This document shows, one piece after another, positions 36,949 through 46,618 of a DNA stretch of 64,000 bases. Numbering within the stretch: the stretch's first letter is position 1; the number at the start of each line of letters is the position of its first letter. Source of the DNA: Cronobacter malonaticus LMG 23826. Its GTDB lineage: Bacteria; Pseudomonadota; Gammaproteobacteria; Enterobacterales; Enterobacteriaceae. The notes beneath the pieces were generated by a model. The model was not told the origin of the DNA, ran no database searches, and worked only from the letters and a program-made list of their open reading frames with translations. The stretch is from contig NZ_CP013940.1 in NCBI RefSeq assembly GCF_001277215.2, positions 2,232,001 through 2,296,000 on the forward strand. Reading direction: 5' to 3'. Position numbers and translations under genes: made by a program.

Positions 36949-38069
36949 TGCGTTATGTCGATGAGTACCGCAACCCGGAACGGGTGCTGCGCCTGATTGA
37001 CCGGCTGTGCGAGCGCGCGCCGCGCTTAAGCCACACGGCGCAGAAACCGCTGCGCATTATGGAGGTGTGCGGCGGGCACACCCACGCCATTTTTAAATTC
37101 GGCCTCGACCGCCTGCTGCCCGAAAATATCGAGTTTATCCACGGCCCCGGCTGCCCGGTCTGCGTGTTGCCGATGGGACGCATCGACAACGCCACCGAAA
37201 TCGCCCGCCGCCCCGGCGTTATCTTTTGCACCTTCGGCGACGCCATGCGTGTGCCCGGCAAAAACGGCTCGCTGCTCCAGGCCAAAGCTGAAGGCGCGGA
37301 CGTGCGTATCGTCTATTCGCCGATGGACGCGCTGAAAATCGCCGAACAGCAGCCAGAACGCGAGGTGGTATTTTTCGGCTTAGGCTTTGAAACCACCATG
37401 CCCGCCACCGCGCTGACGCTGATGCAGGCGAAAGCGCGCGGCGTGCGTAATTTTTACTTTTTCTGTCAGCACATTACGCTCATCCCGACGCTGCAAAGCC
37501 TGCTGGAGCAGCCGGATAACCAGATTGACGCGTTTCTGGCACCGGGGCACGTCAGCATGGTGATCGGCACGCATCCGTATGATTTCATTGCCGGGCGTTT
37601 CGCACGCCCGCTGGTGGTGGCCGGTTTCGAGCCCCTGGATCTGCTACAGGGCGTGCTGATGTTGGTCGAGCAGCGCATCGCCGGAGAAAGCCGCGTGGAA
37701 AATCAGTACCGCCGCGTGGTGCCGGACGCGGGCAACCCGGCGGCGCAGCAGGCGATGGACACGGTGTTTTGTGTCGAGGGCGACAGCGAATGGCGCGGGC
37801 TCGGCGTCATCAACCACTCCGGCGTGCGGCTTCGCCCGGCGTTTCAAGCCTTTGACGCCGAGGCGCATTTCGCGCCCGCGCCGCAGCAGGTCAATGATTC
37901 CCCCAACGCCCGCTGCGGCGACGTGCTGACCGGCCGCTGCAAACCCGCCCAGTGCCCGCTCTTTGGCAGACGCTGTAACCCGCAAAACGCCTTCGGCGCG
38001 CTGATGGTCTCCTCGGAAGGAGCCTGCGCCGCCTGGTATCAGTATCGTTCAGAGGAGTGCGACGCATGA
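36948..38069 (+). CDS. hypD: Hydrogenase maturation Fe-S protein HypD
   Basis: 373 residues, equal to E. coli HypD. Scaffold for Fe(CN)2CO assembly. Conserved motifs: MEVCGGHTHAIFKFG (catalytic Cys), HGPGCPVCVLPMG, FGLGFETTMP, and the C-terminal [4Fe-4S] ligands in GRCKPAQCPLFGRRCNP and SSEGACAAWY. Overlaps hypE by four bases when hypE starts at 38066. Confidence 0.96.
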   Translation: MRYVDEYRNPERVLRLIDRLCERAPRLSHTAQKPLRIMEVCGGHTHAIFKFGLDRLLPENIEFIHGPGCPVCVLPMGRIDNATEIARRPGVIFCTFGDAMRVPGKNGSLLQAKAEGADVRIVYSPMDALKIAEQQPEREVVFFGLGFETTMPATALTLMQAKARGVRNFYFFCQHITLIPTLQSLLEQPDNQIDAFLAPGHVSMVIGTHPYDFIAGRFARPLVVAGFEPLDLLQGVLMLVEQRIAGESRVENQYRRVVPDAGNPAAQQAMDTVFCVEGDSEWRGLGVINHSGVRLRPAFQAFDAEAHFAPAPQQVNDSPNARCGDVLTGRCKPAQCPLFGRRCNPQNAFGALMVSSEGACAAWYQYRSEECDA

Positions 38070-39076
38070 ACACCATTACCCTCGCCCACGGCAGCGGCGG
38101 CCAGGCGATGCAGCAGTTGATCGACCGCCTGTTTATGCAGGCGTTTGCAAATCCGTGGCTGGCGGAGCAGGAAGATCAGGCGCGCCTGCCGCTTGCCGAA
38201 CTAACGGCCAGGGGCGATCGGCTGGCGTTTTCCACCGACAGCTATGTTATCGACCCGCTGTTTTTCCCCGGCGGCGACATTGGCAAGCTCGCGATTTGCG
38301 GCACGGCCAATGACGTCGCGGTAAGCGGCGCCGTCCCGCGCTGGCTCTCCTGCGGGTTTATTCTTGAAGAGGGCCTGGAGATGGCGACGCTTGAAAAAGT
38401 CGCTCACAGCATGGCCGCGACGGCGCGCGCGGCGGGCATCCAGATCGTCACCGGCGACACCAAAGTGGTGCCGCGCGGCGCGGCGGATAAGCTTTTTATC
38501 AACACCGCCGGGCTCGGGGCTATTCCTGCCGATATTCACTGGGGCGCGCGGCAGCTTTCGCCCGGCGACGTGCTGCTGGTCTCCGGCACGCTTGGCGATC
38601 ACGGCGCGACGATTCTCAACCTGCGTGAACAACTGGGGCTTGAAGGGGAGCTTGCAAGCGACTGCGCCCTGCTCTCGCCGCTGATTCAGCAATTACGTGC
38701 CGTGCCTGGCGTAAAAGCCCTGCGTGACGCTACCCGCGGCGGCGTTAACGCCGTGGCGCATGAGTTTGCGGCAAGCGCAGGGTGTGGCATCGAATTACAG
38801 GAGCGCGCGCTGCCGCTGAAACCCGCCGTGCGCGGCGTTTGCGAGCTGCTCGGGCTGGACGCGCTGAATTTCGCCAACGAAGGCAAACTGGTGATAGGCG
38901 TAGCGCGCGAGGCGGCGCAACACGTGCTGGACGTGCTGCGCGCGCATCCGCTGGGGCAGGATGCGGCCATCATTGGCGAGGTGGTGGCGCAAAAAGGCGT
39001 GCGGCTCGCCGGGATTTACGGTGTGAAGCGCACACTTGATCTGCCGCATAGCGAACCTTTACCCCGGATCTGCTAA
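38066..39076 (+). CDS. hypE: Hydrogenase maturation dehydratase HypE
   Basis: 336 residues from the ATG at 38066 (GAGGAG upstream), equal to E. coli HypE. PurM-like fold: LAHGSGGQAMQQLI, FSTDSYVIDPLFFPGGDIGKLAICGTANDVAVSGA, GDTKVVP and TRGGVNAVAHE form the ATP site. The C-terminal PRIC ends in the cysteine that is carbamoylated by HypF and dehydrated to thiocyanate. 92 bases before fhlA. Confidence 0.96.
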   Translation: MNTITLAHGSGGQAMQQLIDRLFMQAFANPWLAEQEDQARLPLAELTARGDRLAFSTDSYVIDPLFFPGGDIGKLAICGTANDVAVSGAVPRWLSCGFILEEGLEMATLEKVAHSMAATARAAGIQIVTGDTKVVPRGAADKLFINTAGLGAIPADIHWGARQLSPGDVLLVSGTLGDHGATILNLREQLGLEGELASDCALLSPLIQQLRAVPGVKALRDATRGGVNAVAHEFAASAGCGIELQERALPLKPAVRGVCELLGLDALNFANEGKLVIGVAREAAQHVLDVLRAHPLGQDAAIIGEVVAQKGVRLAGIYGVKRTLDLPHSEPLPRIC

Positions 39077-39168
39077 ACCCTGTTTTTGCGCAAGAACCTG
39101 ATAAACAGGCTGTGCCTACAATATTGATTTACGTTTCCGCATCTTGCGAACGCATTCTGGATGAGCCA

Positions 39169-41247
39169 ATGTCATACACACCCATGAGCGATCTCGGCCA
39201 GCAAGGGCTGTTCGACATCACTCGCACTCTGATGCGCCAGCCCGATCTCTGCGCGCTGGCGGAGGCGCTGAAATCGCTGCTTAACGCCTCCGGCATGGCG
39301 GATCGGGTTAACATTCTGCTGTATCACCCGAAACATCAGCGTACCTGTTTTTACAGCGTCGACAGCGTCGGCAATGCCGTGACGTATGAAGACGAAACGG
39401 TGCTCTCCCATGGCCCGGTGCGTCGGCTGCTGTCGCGCCCCGAAGTGCTGCACTGCCGGTATGACGAATTCGCCGAGACCTGGCCGCGGCTTGCCGCACT
39501 CCCGCTCTACCCGGCCTTTGGCTACTACTGCCTGGCCCCGCTCGCCGCCGAAGGCCATATTTTCGGCGGCTGCGAGTTTATTCGCGACACGCCCGAATGT
39601 TTTAGCGAAAAAGAGTTTTCACGGCTGCAAACACTCACGCAAATCGTGAGCGTCGCGGCGGAGCAAATCCAGACGCGGCTTGGCAACAGCCAGGATTACG
39701 CGCTGCTGTGCCGCGAGCGCGATGATTTTCGCATTCTGGTCGCCATCACTAACGCGGTGCTCTCCAAACTGCATCTCGACGAGCTGGTGACCGAGATTTC
39801 TCACGAGATCCACCGCTATTTCAGTATCGATTCCATCAGTATCGTTCTGCCGGCGGCGCGCAAAGGCAAACTGACGATTTACTCCACGCACTATGTTGAT
39901 GAAGCCGCGCCGCTGCACGATCAGAGCGAGGTGCAGGAGAAAGGAACGCTCTCGGCGCGCGTGTTCAGTTCGCGGGAAATGCTGCTGGTGAATCTGCACC
40001 AGCGCGACGATCTCGCGCCTTACGAACAGATGCTGTTTGAGATGTGGGATAACCAGATCCAGACCATTTGCCTGCTGCCGCTGATGTTTGGCGAGAAGAT
40101 GCTGGGCGTGCTGAAGCTCGCGCAGTGCGAGGAGCATATTTTCACCGCCGCTAATTTAAAACTGCTGCGCCAGATTGCCGAGCGCATCGCGATTGCGGTG
40201 GATAACGCGCTGGCGTACCAGGAGATCCACCGCCTTAAAGAGCGGCTGGTGGATGAGAACCTGGCGCTGACCGAGCAGATTAACAATGTTCCGGCGGATT
40301 TCGGCGAAATCATCGGGCGCTCGGATGCGATGATGGCCGTGATGAAGCAGGTGGAAATGGTCGCCAAGAGCGATAGCACGGTGCTAATTCTTGGCGAAAC
40401 CGGCACCGGTAAAGAGCTTATCGCTCGCGCGATCCATAACCTGAGCGACCGCAACGGGCGGCGTATGGTGAAGATGAACTGCGCGGCGATGCCCGCAGGG
40501 CTTCTGGAAAGCGATCTCTTCGGCCACGAGCGCGGCGCGTTTACCGGTGCCAGCGCCCAGCGCATCGGGCGTTTTGAGCTTGCCGATAAAAGCAGCCTGT
40601 TTCTGGATGAAGTGGGCGATATGCCGCTGGATCTGCAGCCGAAACTTCTGCGCGTGTTGCAGGAGCAGGAGTTTGAGCGGCTCGGCAGCAACAAAGTTAT
40701 CCAGACCGACGTGCGGCTGATTGCCGCGACCAACCGCGATTTACGGCAGATGGTGGCGGACCGCGAGTTCAGAAGCGATCTCTATTACCGCCTGAACGTG
40801 TTCCCGATCCATCTGCCGCCGCTGCGCGAGCGCCCGGAGGATATTCCGCTGCTGGTGAAGGCGTTCACTTTTAAAATCGCGCGCCGTCTGGGGCGCAGCA
40901 TCGACAGTATTCCCGCCGAAACGCTGCACACGTTAAGCCAGATGGAATGGCAGGGTAACGTGCGCGAGCTGGAGAACGTGATTGAGCGCGCGGTGCTGTT
41001 AACGCGCGGCAATGTGTTGCAGCTCTCGTTGCCGGAGCTGACGCTGCGACCGGCGAAAAAAACCGTCGCGCCGCCGCCCGTCGAGATGCGCGACGGCGAA
41101 GACGAGGTGGCGCGGATAACCCGGGTATTAAAAGAAACCAACGGCGTGATCGCCGGGCCGAAAGGCGCCGCCGCGCGCCTTGGCGTGAAGCGCACGACGC
41201 TGCTTTCCAGGATGAAGCGGCTGGGGATCGATAAGGAAGCGCTGTAA
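39169..41247 (+). CDS. fhlA: Formate-sensing sigma-54 activator FhlA
   Basis: 692 residues from the ATG at 39169 (MSYTPMSDLGQQGLFD), equal to E. coli FhlA; 19 extra in-frame codons upstream lack support. Two GAF-type sensor domains cover about residues 1-350. The AAA+ domain has Walker A GETGTGKELIARAIH, the sigma-54-contacting GAFTGA loop and Walker B LFLDEVGDM. The C-terminal Fis-type HTH is GPKGAAARLGVKRTTLLSRMKRLGI. It activates fdhF, hydN, hyc and hyp promoters when formate accumulates. Last gene of the hyp operon. The sensor part is more diverged from E. coli than the AAA+ part. Confidence 0.96.
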   Translation: MSYTPMSDLGQQGLFDITRTLMRQPDLCALAEALKSLLNASGMADRVNILLYHPKHQRTCFYSVDSVGNAVTYEDETVLSHGPVRRLLSRPEVLHCRYDEFAETWPRLAALPLYPAFGYYCLAPLAAEGHIFGGCEFIRDTPECFSEKEFSRLQTLTQIVSVAAEQIQTRLGNSQDYALLCRERDDFRILVAITNAVLSKLHLDELVTEISHEIHRYFSIDSISIVLPAARKGKLTIYSTHYVDEAAPLHDQSEVQEKGTLSARVFSSREMLLVNLHQRDDLAPYEQMLFEMWDNQIQTICLLPLMFGEKMLGVLKLAQCEEHIFTAANLKLLRQIAERIAIAVDNALAYQEIHRLKERLVDENLALTEQINNVPADFGEIIGRSDAMMAVMKQVEMVAKSDSTVLILGETGTGKELIARAIHNLSDRNGRRMVKMNCAAMPAGLLESDLFGHERGAFTGASAQRIGRFELADKSSLFLDEVGDMPLDLQPKLLRVLQEQEFERLGSNKVIQTDVRLIAATNRDLRQMVADREFRSDLYYRLNVFPIHLPPLRERPEDIPLLVKAFTFKIARRLGRSIDSIPAETLHTLSQMEWQGNVRELENVIERAVLLTRGNVLQLSLPELTLRPAKKTVAPPPVEMRDGEDEVARITRVLKETNGVIAGPKGAAARLGVKRTTLLSRMKRLGIDKEAL

Positions 41248-41407
41248 GCGTTTGGGGTTTTGGCTGGTAATTTTTGGCGGGTGCGCTGCGCTTACCCGCC
41301 CTACGGTAACGTCGGGGCTTCTCTTGTAGGGCGGGTAAGCGTAGCGCACCCGCCGTTTTTTTACCCGGCCACAAAAAGATCGGTAAGGTGATGGTTTTGC
41401 TCCGGCT

Positions 41408-41566
41408 AAAAAAAAATCGGCCCCTCAGGGCCGATTTTCCGCCGGGAGCCGGGATTGCAAAGGGGGCGGCGGCGAGCCCCCTTTGCACGTTCGCGTGAAA
41501 CGAGCATCCATATAAAGGCGGCATTATAGCGAACGGAACGTGTTCACCGCCCTGGTATATATCACC
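41408..41566 (-). repeat. Structured repeat element, copy B1
   Basis: Minus-strand reading: GGTGATATATACC, GGTGAACACGTTCCGTTCGC, an internal ATGGATGCTCG segment, GCGAACG, the hairpin GCAAAGGGGGC/GCCCCCTTTGC, and a terminator stem ATCGGCCC/GGGGCCGAT with nine T (41408-41416). Same sense as puuP. Confidence 0.75.
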
Positions 41567-41770
41567 TGAATACATGCTCGATGGCGGGTGCGCGTTGCTT
41601 ACCCGCCCTGGGGTAATGGTGGTTTTCGTTTACTGGCGGGTGCGCTGCGCTTACCCGCCCTACAAGATATTGGGTATTACGTTTAACGTAGGGTGGGTAA
41701 GCGAAGCGCACCCGCCGTTTTTTTACCCGGCCACAAAACGATCGGTAAAGTGTTGGTTTTATTCCGGCTC

Positions 41771-41927
41771 AAAAAAATCGGCCCCTCAGGGCCGATTTTC
41801 CGCCGGGAGCCGGGATTGCAAAGGGGGCGGCGGCGAGCCCCCTTTGCACGTTCGCGTGAAACGAGCATCCATATAAAGGCGGCATTATAGCGAACGGAAC
41901 GTGTTCACCGCCCTGGTATATATCACC
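41771..41927 (-). repeat. Structured repeat element, copy B2
   Basis: Nearly identical to copy B1 over the whole element, with a seven-T terminator tract at 41771-41777. Centre of the 361-bp tandem array. Confidence 0.75.
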
Positions 41928-42131
41928 TGAATACATGCTCGATGGCGGGTGCGCGTTGCTTACCCGCCCTGGGGTAATGGTGGTTTTCGTTTACTGGCGG
42001 GTGCGCTGCGCTTACCCGCCCTACAAGATATTGGGTATTACGTTTAACGTAGGGTGGGTAAGCGAAGCGCACCCGCCGTTTTTTTACCCGGCCACAAAAC
42101 GATCGGTAAAGTGTTGGTTTTATTCCGGCTC

Positions 42132-42288
42132 AAAAAAATCGGCCCATCAGGGCCGATTTTCCGCCGGGAGCCGGGATTGCAAAGGGGGCGGCGGCGAGCC
42201 CCCTTTGCACGTTCGCGTGAGGGAAGCCTTCATACGAGGGTGACATCAGGGCGAACGGAACGTGTTCACCGCCCTGGTATATATCACC
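42132..42288 (-). repeat. Structured repeat element, copy B3
   Basis: The two 3' hairpins and the first arm are as in B1/B2. The middle segment instead reads like copy A (GGCTTCCCTCACGCGAACG), so the element looks mosaic. Terminator T tract at 42132-42138. Confidence 0.75.
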
Positions 42289-42442
42289 TGAATACATGCC
42301 TGATGGCGGGTGCGCGTTGCTTACCCGCCCTAAGATGACGGTGGTTTTCGTTTACTGGCGGGTGCGCTGCGCTTACCCGCCCTACGCTAACGGCGGCTTT
42401 CGTTTGCTGGCGGGTGCGCTGCGCTTACCCGCCCTACCCGGC

Positions 42443-43804
42443 TTATTCACCCTTAAACATCGGCGGCGGACGGCGGAAACGGCGCGTCAGCCACGTCAGA
42501 TACATCAGCCCCAGCGCGGCCCAGATAAGCCCCATCGTCAGCGAACTCTTCTCCAGGTTCAGCCACAGCACCGCCACCGTCAGCGCGCCCACCAGCGGCA
42601 GGATCAGATAATTAATCCGGTCTTTCCAGCCTTTGTTTCGCCCTTCCCGCAGGAAAAAGTGATTCACTACCGAGAGGTTCACGAACGTAAACGCCACCAG
42701 CGCGCCAAAGTTAATCAGCGCCGTCGCGGTCACCAGGTCAAAAGAAAGCGCGCTCAGCGCCACGACGCCCACCAGAATCACATTCAACGCGGGCGTGCGC
42801 CATTTCGGGTGCACATAGCCGAAGACCTTTTCCGGGAAGACGTTATCGCGGCCCATCACATACAGCAGGCGCGACACGCTGGCGTGCGACGCAAGCCCGG
42901 ACGCCAGCGTGTTCACAAACGTACAGCACAGGAAAACCGACTGGAACAGCTTGCCGCCCACGTAAAGCGCGATTTCCGGCAGCGCCGCGTCCGGCTCCTT
43001 AAAACGCCCCATCGTCGGGAAAAAGAGCTGAATAAAAAACGAGGCCGCAATGAATATCACGCCGCCGTATAGTGCCGTCAGGAAAATCGCGCGCGGAATG
43101 GTCTTGCCTGCATCCGGCGTCTCTTCCGACAGCGTCGTCACGGCGTCGAAACCGAGAAACGAAAAACAGACGATGGTCGCTCCGGTGATAATCGGCAACA
43201 GCTGCGCGTTTTCACTGACAAACGGCTGTACCGACCAGATGGTGCCCGTCCCCTCGCCTTTATGCAGACCGTGGATCACCAGAAAAATAAACACCACGAT
43301 GATGGCCACCTGCACCGTCACAAACAGCGTGTTGAAGTTCGCCACCAGATTGACGCTTTTCAGGTTCGCGAGCGTCATGATGCCCACATAGAGCACCACC
43401 CAGATCCACTGCGGCACGTCGGGGAACATTGCCGAGAGATAGAGCTTCGCCAGCAGCACGTTGATCATCGGCAGGAACAGATAATCGAGCAGCGACGACC
43501 AGCCCACCAGGAACCCCACGTGCGGGTTAATCGCTTGCTGGGCGTAGGTATAGGCGGAGCCTGCCGTCGGGAAGCGCTTGACCAGTTTGCCGTAGCTGAT
43601 GGCGGTAAACAGCACGCCCGCCAGCGCCAGCAAATAAGAGGCCGGGACGTGACCGTTACTGATGCCGGAGACGATACCGAAAGTGTCGAACACGGTCATT
43701 GGGGTCAGATAGGCCAGGCCCATCATCACCACCTGCCAGAGTTTAAGTGATTTGCGCAGCTGCGGACGCGCCGCGGCAACGTTGAGATCGTAGTTAATCG
43801 CCAT
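42443..43804 (-). CDS. puuP: Putrescine importer PuuP (APC family)
   Basis: 453 residues (E. coli 461), about twelve membrane helices. Nearly every block matches E. coli Puu[75 protein letters not shown] and [27 protein letters not shown] proton-coupled putrescine importer that starts the gamma-glutamylated putrescine pathway. The C-terminus is shorter than in E. coli and ends MFKGE just before the repeat array. Start at 43804 has GGGGGAA upstream. Confidence 0.95.
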   Translation of the reverse strand: MAINYDLNVAAARPQLRKSLKLWQVVMMGLAYLTPMTVFDTFGIVSGISNGHVPASYLLALAGVLFTAISYGKLVKRFPTAGSAYTYAQQAINPHVGFLVGWSSLLDYLFLPMINVLLAKLYLSAMFPDVPQWIWVVLYVGIMTLANLKSVNLVANFNTLFVTVQVAIIVVFIFLVIHGLHKGEGTGTIWSVQPFVSENAQLLPIITGATIVCFSFLGFDAVTTLSEETPDAGKTIPRAIFLTALYGGVIFIAASFFIQLFFPTMGRFKEPDAALPEIALYVGGKLFQSVFLCCTFVNTLASGLASHASVSRLLYVMGRDNVFPEKVFGYVHPKWRTPALNVILVGVVALSALSFDLVTATALINFGALVAFTFVNLSVVNHFFLREGRNKGWKDRINYLILPLVGALTVAVLWLNLEKSSLTMGLIWAALGLMYLTWLTRRFRRPPPMFKGE

Positions 43805-44196
43805 CGCGCGTTCCCCCTTTCGTCTCTGTGATTCGTCGCGAAACAGAGGCCGGAGGGAGTCGTCGTGACGCGCGCTGAAAACGCGGATGAAGCAAAGCTC
43901 CGGGCGCGGGCCCGTAGTTACTGCGGCTCAGGCGGGTGCCCGCGCGCAGCGGACAGAGATAAAGTGGCACCATCTCAATATCCTCGTAACGTATCCTGAA
44001 CGTCGTCTGTAAGCCGCTGTCGCGCGCTATTCCTTCACGCGACACCGGAAAAGCCGGCGCGACAGGCCCGGCGAGCTTTCGCCGCGGCCTTCTGTGGCGC
44101 GGCATGGTGCGTACTGAATCCGCTTTGGGTATTAACAACCTGTTACCTGGATAACGCCCGCCTGCCATAAAAGCGGGGAAAGTTTCAGGCCAGCCG
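43805..44196. other. Long puuA-puuP intergenic / puuP leader
   Basis: 392 bases with no credible gene. A 124-codon minus-strand ORF (43794-44168) overlaps the puuP start and has composition-driven sequence. On the minus strand GC-rich self-complementary stretches around 43900-43945 could fold in the leader. No promoter or operator is clear. Confidence 0.4.
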
Positions 44197-45615
44197 TCAG
44201 GCGTTTTTCAGCATCCACTCAATTTCCGTTTCGGTGATGAGCCGCTCAAACTGGATAAGCTCGTCGTTCTTGCAGGCATGGAACACCTCGCAAAACCGCG
44301 CGCCCAGCCGCTCGCGCATCGCCGGATGAACCTGGAACTCATACAGGGCGTCGCTCTGGCGGATAGGAAACGGCGTTCCTTCCTGCTCCAGACCGTTGCC
44401 TTCCACCGCCTCTGGCAGCGGCAAGTCGTTTTCCAGGCCGTGCACTATACCTGCAAGTACCGCAGACATCACGAGATAAGGGTTCGCATCCGCGCCCGCC
44501 ACGCGATATTCCACGCGATGGCTGTCGCGATCGCCGCAGGGAATGCGCAGCGCGACGGTGCGGTTGTTATGGCCCCAGGAGGCCTGAGTCGGGACATACA
44601 TCCCCGGCTGGAAACGGCGGTAGGAGTTAACGTTTGGTGCCAGCAACGCCATCGAGGCGGGCATCATATCGATCATTCCGGCGAGCGCCTGCTTAAGCAG
44701 GTCGGAATCTTCGCCGTCGGGAAGCGCCAGCACGTTCTGCCTGTTGTCATCGACAATGCTGATGTGAATGTGCATCCCGCTGCCGGCGTGTTCTTCATAG
44801 GGTTTGGCCATAAAGGTGGCCTGCATGCCATGTTTTTCAGCCACCAGGCGCACGAGACGCTTGAGCGCCAGCGCGTGATCGCAGGCCTGTAAGACGTTAT
44901 CGGTATGGTGCAGGTTGATTTCAAACTGGCCTGGCGAGGCTTCCGCCACCGCGCCATCGGCGGGGATCTGCTGCATGCGCGCCAGCTCGTCGATATCGCT
45001 TAATACATCGGCGAAGCGATCAAGATTGTCCACCGAATAGACCTGGCTTTGGGTGTTGCGATCCTGGGTGCCGGGCGCGCACGGCGGCTGGAGATAGCCT
45101 TCGGCGTCGCGCTGGCGATCAATGAGATAGAACTCCAGCTCTACCGCTACCACGGGGTGCAGACCGCGCTGGCGCAACTGCTGCCAGAGGCGGTTAAGCA
45201 CGTTGCGCGGCTCAACGTCAAAGGGAGTACCATCTTCGTCCTGCATGGTCAGCAGAAGCTGGCCGAGATACTCCGGGTCGGTGGCGGACGGCACCAGGCT
45301 TCCCAGGACCGGCACGCAGCGGCGGTCCGGCTCGCCGAGATCCTGCCCCAGTCCCGCCTCTTCCACCACGTTGCCCAGAATATCCATCGCAAAAACCGAG
45401 GCCGGGAAATAACAGCCTTTCTCGACTTTTAAAAGACCCGCCACAGGGATGCGTTTGCCGCGAAAACAGCCGTTGAGATCCGTCAGCATTACATCGACAT
45501 ATTCCGTTAACGGATAACGCTCAAGATAGGCATTCACTTCGCGGGCAAACGCACTGGTTCGCCTCTCTTCACTGTGATGCACAAAATTTTCTACTTCCAC
45601 GATATTGGTTTCCAT
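44197..45615 (-). CDS. puuA: Gamma-glutamylputrescine synthetase PuuA
   Basis: 472 residues, equal to E. coli PuuA. Glutamine-synthetase fold: YVDVMLTDLNGCFRGKRIP at the N-terminus, VAVELEFYLIDRQ, EASPGQFEINLHH, GSGMHIHISI, and NVNSYRRFQPGMYVPTQASWGHNNRTVALRIP with the ATP and glutamate ligands. It joins glutamate to putrescine with ATP. It is not GlnA: it lacks the adenylylation tyrosine context and is linked to puuP and puuD. Divergent from puuD with PuuR boxes between. Confidence 0.96.
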   Translation of the reverse strand: METNIVEVENFVHHSEERRTSAFAREVNAYLERYPLTEYVDVMLTDLNGCFRGKRIPVAGLLKVEKGCYFPASVFAMDILGNVVEEAGLGQDLGEPDRRCVPVLGSLVPSATDPEYLGQLLLTMQDEDGTPFDVEPRNVLNRLWQQLRQRGLHPVVAVELEFYLIDRQRDAEGYLQPPCAPGTQDRNTQSQVYSVDNLDRFADVLSDIDELARMQQIPADGAVAEASPGQFEINLHHTDNVLQACDHALALKRLVRLVAEKHGMQATFMAKPYEEHAGSGMHIHISIVDDNRQNVLALPDGEDSDLLKQALAGMIDMMPASMALLAPNVNSYRRFQPGMYVPTQASWGHNNRTVALRIPCGDRDSHRVEYRVAGADANPYLVMSAVLAGIVHGLENDLPLPEAVEGNGLEQEGTPFPIRQSDALYEFQVHPAMRERLGARFCEVFHACKNDELIQFERLITETEIEWMLKNA

Positions 45616-45658
45616 TATTCACCGCCGTTGTTGCAGATGCCGGTCCCGCAATCAGACC

Positions 45659-45672
45659 GTTCGATATAATTT
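45659..45672. promoter_or_regulatory. Candidate PuuR box near puuA
   Basis: GTTCGATATAATTT resembles the reverse complement of the E. coli PuuR site (AAAATATAATGAACA), 44 bases upstream of puuA. One half is imperfect. Confidence 0.5.
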
Positions 45673-45757
45673 CCATTTTTAGAATCTAGATGCAACAGAA
45701 ATGTTTTTCAAATGTTAAATCGCGTTTGAATTTTGGTTACAGCGCTGCTAGATTGAG

Positions 45758-45770
45758 AAAATATTGAACA
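45758..45770 (+). promoter_or_regulatory. Candidate PuuR box near puuD
   Basis: AAAATATTGAACA matches the E. coli PuuR site AAAATATAATGAACA apart from a two-base gap. It lies 57 bases upstream of the puuD start. Putrescine would release PuuR and induce both divergent transcripts. Confidence 0.65.
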
Positions 45771-45826
45771 GAATGCGGTGCAAACGTGGCGTTTGTGCAG
45801 AATTTAGACCAGCGCGAGAGGACAGT

Positions 45827-46594
45827 ATGGGCATTATATTTAACAGGCCGTTAATCGGCGTCGTGATGTGCAGAAACAGTATCAAGGGGCACCCAAGCCA
45901 GACGTTACAAGAGAAGTATATTAACGCCGTGCTGAACGCTGGCGGCTTGCCGGTGCCCCTGCCTCATATCGTCGCTGAGTCTGTTCTTCTCGATCAGCTA
46001 CTCGCTGAACTTGACGGCATTATGCTGCCGGGCAGCCCCAGCAACGTTCAGCCGCACCTGTATGGTGAAAACGGCGATGAGCCTGCCGCCGATCCCGGGC
46101 GGGACACTCTGAGCATCGCGCTGATAGAGCGCGCGCTGGAAAGGCGCATTCCCCTTTTCGCCATCTGTCGAGGGCTTCAGGAACTGGTTGTCGCTACCGG
46201 GGGGACGCTGTATCGTCGGCTGTTTGACGAGCCGGAACTGCTGGAACACCGCGAAGATCCTGAACTGCCGCTGGACCAGCAGTACGCGCCCTCTCACGAG
46301 GTGCAGGTAGTGCTGGGAGGGCTTCTTGGCAAACTGATACCGGGCTGCAACACGTTTTGGGTAAATTCGCTGCATGGCCAGGGCGCCCGTACGCTGGGCG
46401 CGCGGCTACGCGTGGAAGCGCGCTCGCCGGATGGCCTTGTGGAAGCCGCAAGCGTTATCGATCACCCGTTTGCACTGGGGGTGCAGTGGCACCCGGAATG
46501 GAACAGCAGCGAATACGCACTCTCGCGGCTGTTGTTTGAAGGTTTTATTACCGCCTGTCGGGGGTTTCGGGCCGAAAAGCCCCGACCCGCCTGA
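45827..46594 (+). CDS. puuD: Gamma-glutamyl-GABA hydrolase PuuD
   Basis: 255 residues from the ATG at 45827 (GAGAGGA upstream), E. coli 254; the frame to 45764 covers the promoter. Class I glutamine amidotransferase-like: nucleophile Cys in PLFAICRGLQELVVATGG and the His-x-Glu in LGVQWHPEWNSSEYALSR. It releases GABA from gamma-glutamyl-GABA, the last step of the puu pathway. First gene of puuDRCB. Confidence 0.95.
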   Translation: MGIIFNRPLIGVVMCRNSIKGHPSQTLQEKYINAVLNAGGLPVPLPHIVAESVLLDQLLAELDGIMLPGSPSNVQPHLYGENGDEPAADPGRDTLSIALIERALERRIPLFAICRGLQELVVATGGTLYRRLFDEPELLEHREDPELPLDQQYAPSHEVQVVLGGLLGKLIPGCNTFWVNSLHGQGARTLGARLRVEARSPDGLVEAASVIDHPFALGVQWHPEWNSSEYALSRLLFEGFITACRGFRAEKPRPA

Positions 46595-46618
46595 CGTTAC
46601 TATGAAGGAAGAGACTCT

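Larger units (their letters stand above)
41270..42440. repeat. REP-type cluster with a 361-bp tandem array, fhlA-puuP
   Basis: Nearly 1.2 kb without a gene between the convergent fhlA and puuP. It holds about ten REP-type arms (TTACCCGCCCTAC / GTAGGGTGGGTAAGC) and three copies of the structured element. The unit starting at about 41574 repeats at about 41935 (offset 361 bases) with very few differences, and a third, partly diverged element follows at 42132. The block before it (from about 41334) is a partial earlier unit (offset 362). Short 'ORFs' here encode only the repeats. Confidence 0.9.

Noticed and set aside
41574..42338. Several ~100-codon ORFs in the fhlA-puuP gap (for example starting MLDGGCALLTRPG)
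   Set aside because: They translate the REP-type arms and structured elements, repeat with the 361-bp array, and have no ribosome sites. The same kind of ORF appears at every repeat cluster.
41270..42440. The regular repeats considered as a CRISPR array
   Set aside because: Units are palindromic REP-type arms and a 361-bp duplication; there are no uniform 28-37-bp repeats separated by unique spacers and no cas genes.
43794..44168. A 124-codon minus-strand ORF upstream of puuP
   Set aside because: It overlaps the puuP start, is arginine/proline-rich as expected for translated GC-rich noncoding DNA, and has no ribosome site.
44197..45615. puuA considered as glutamine synthetase glnA
   Set aside because: Length and sequence match PuuA (472 residues), and it sits between puuP and puuD with PuuR-like boxes.
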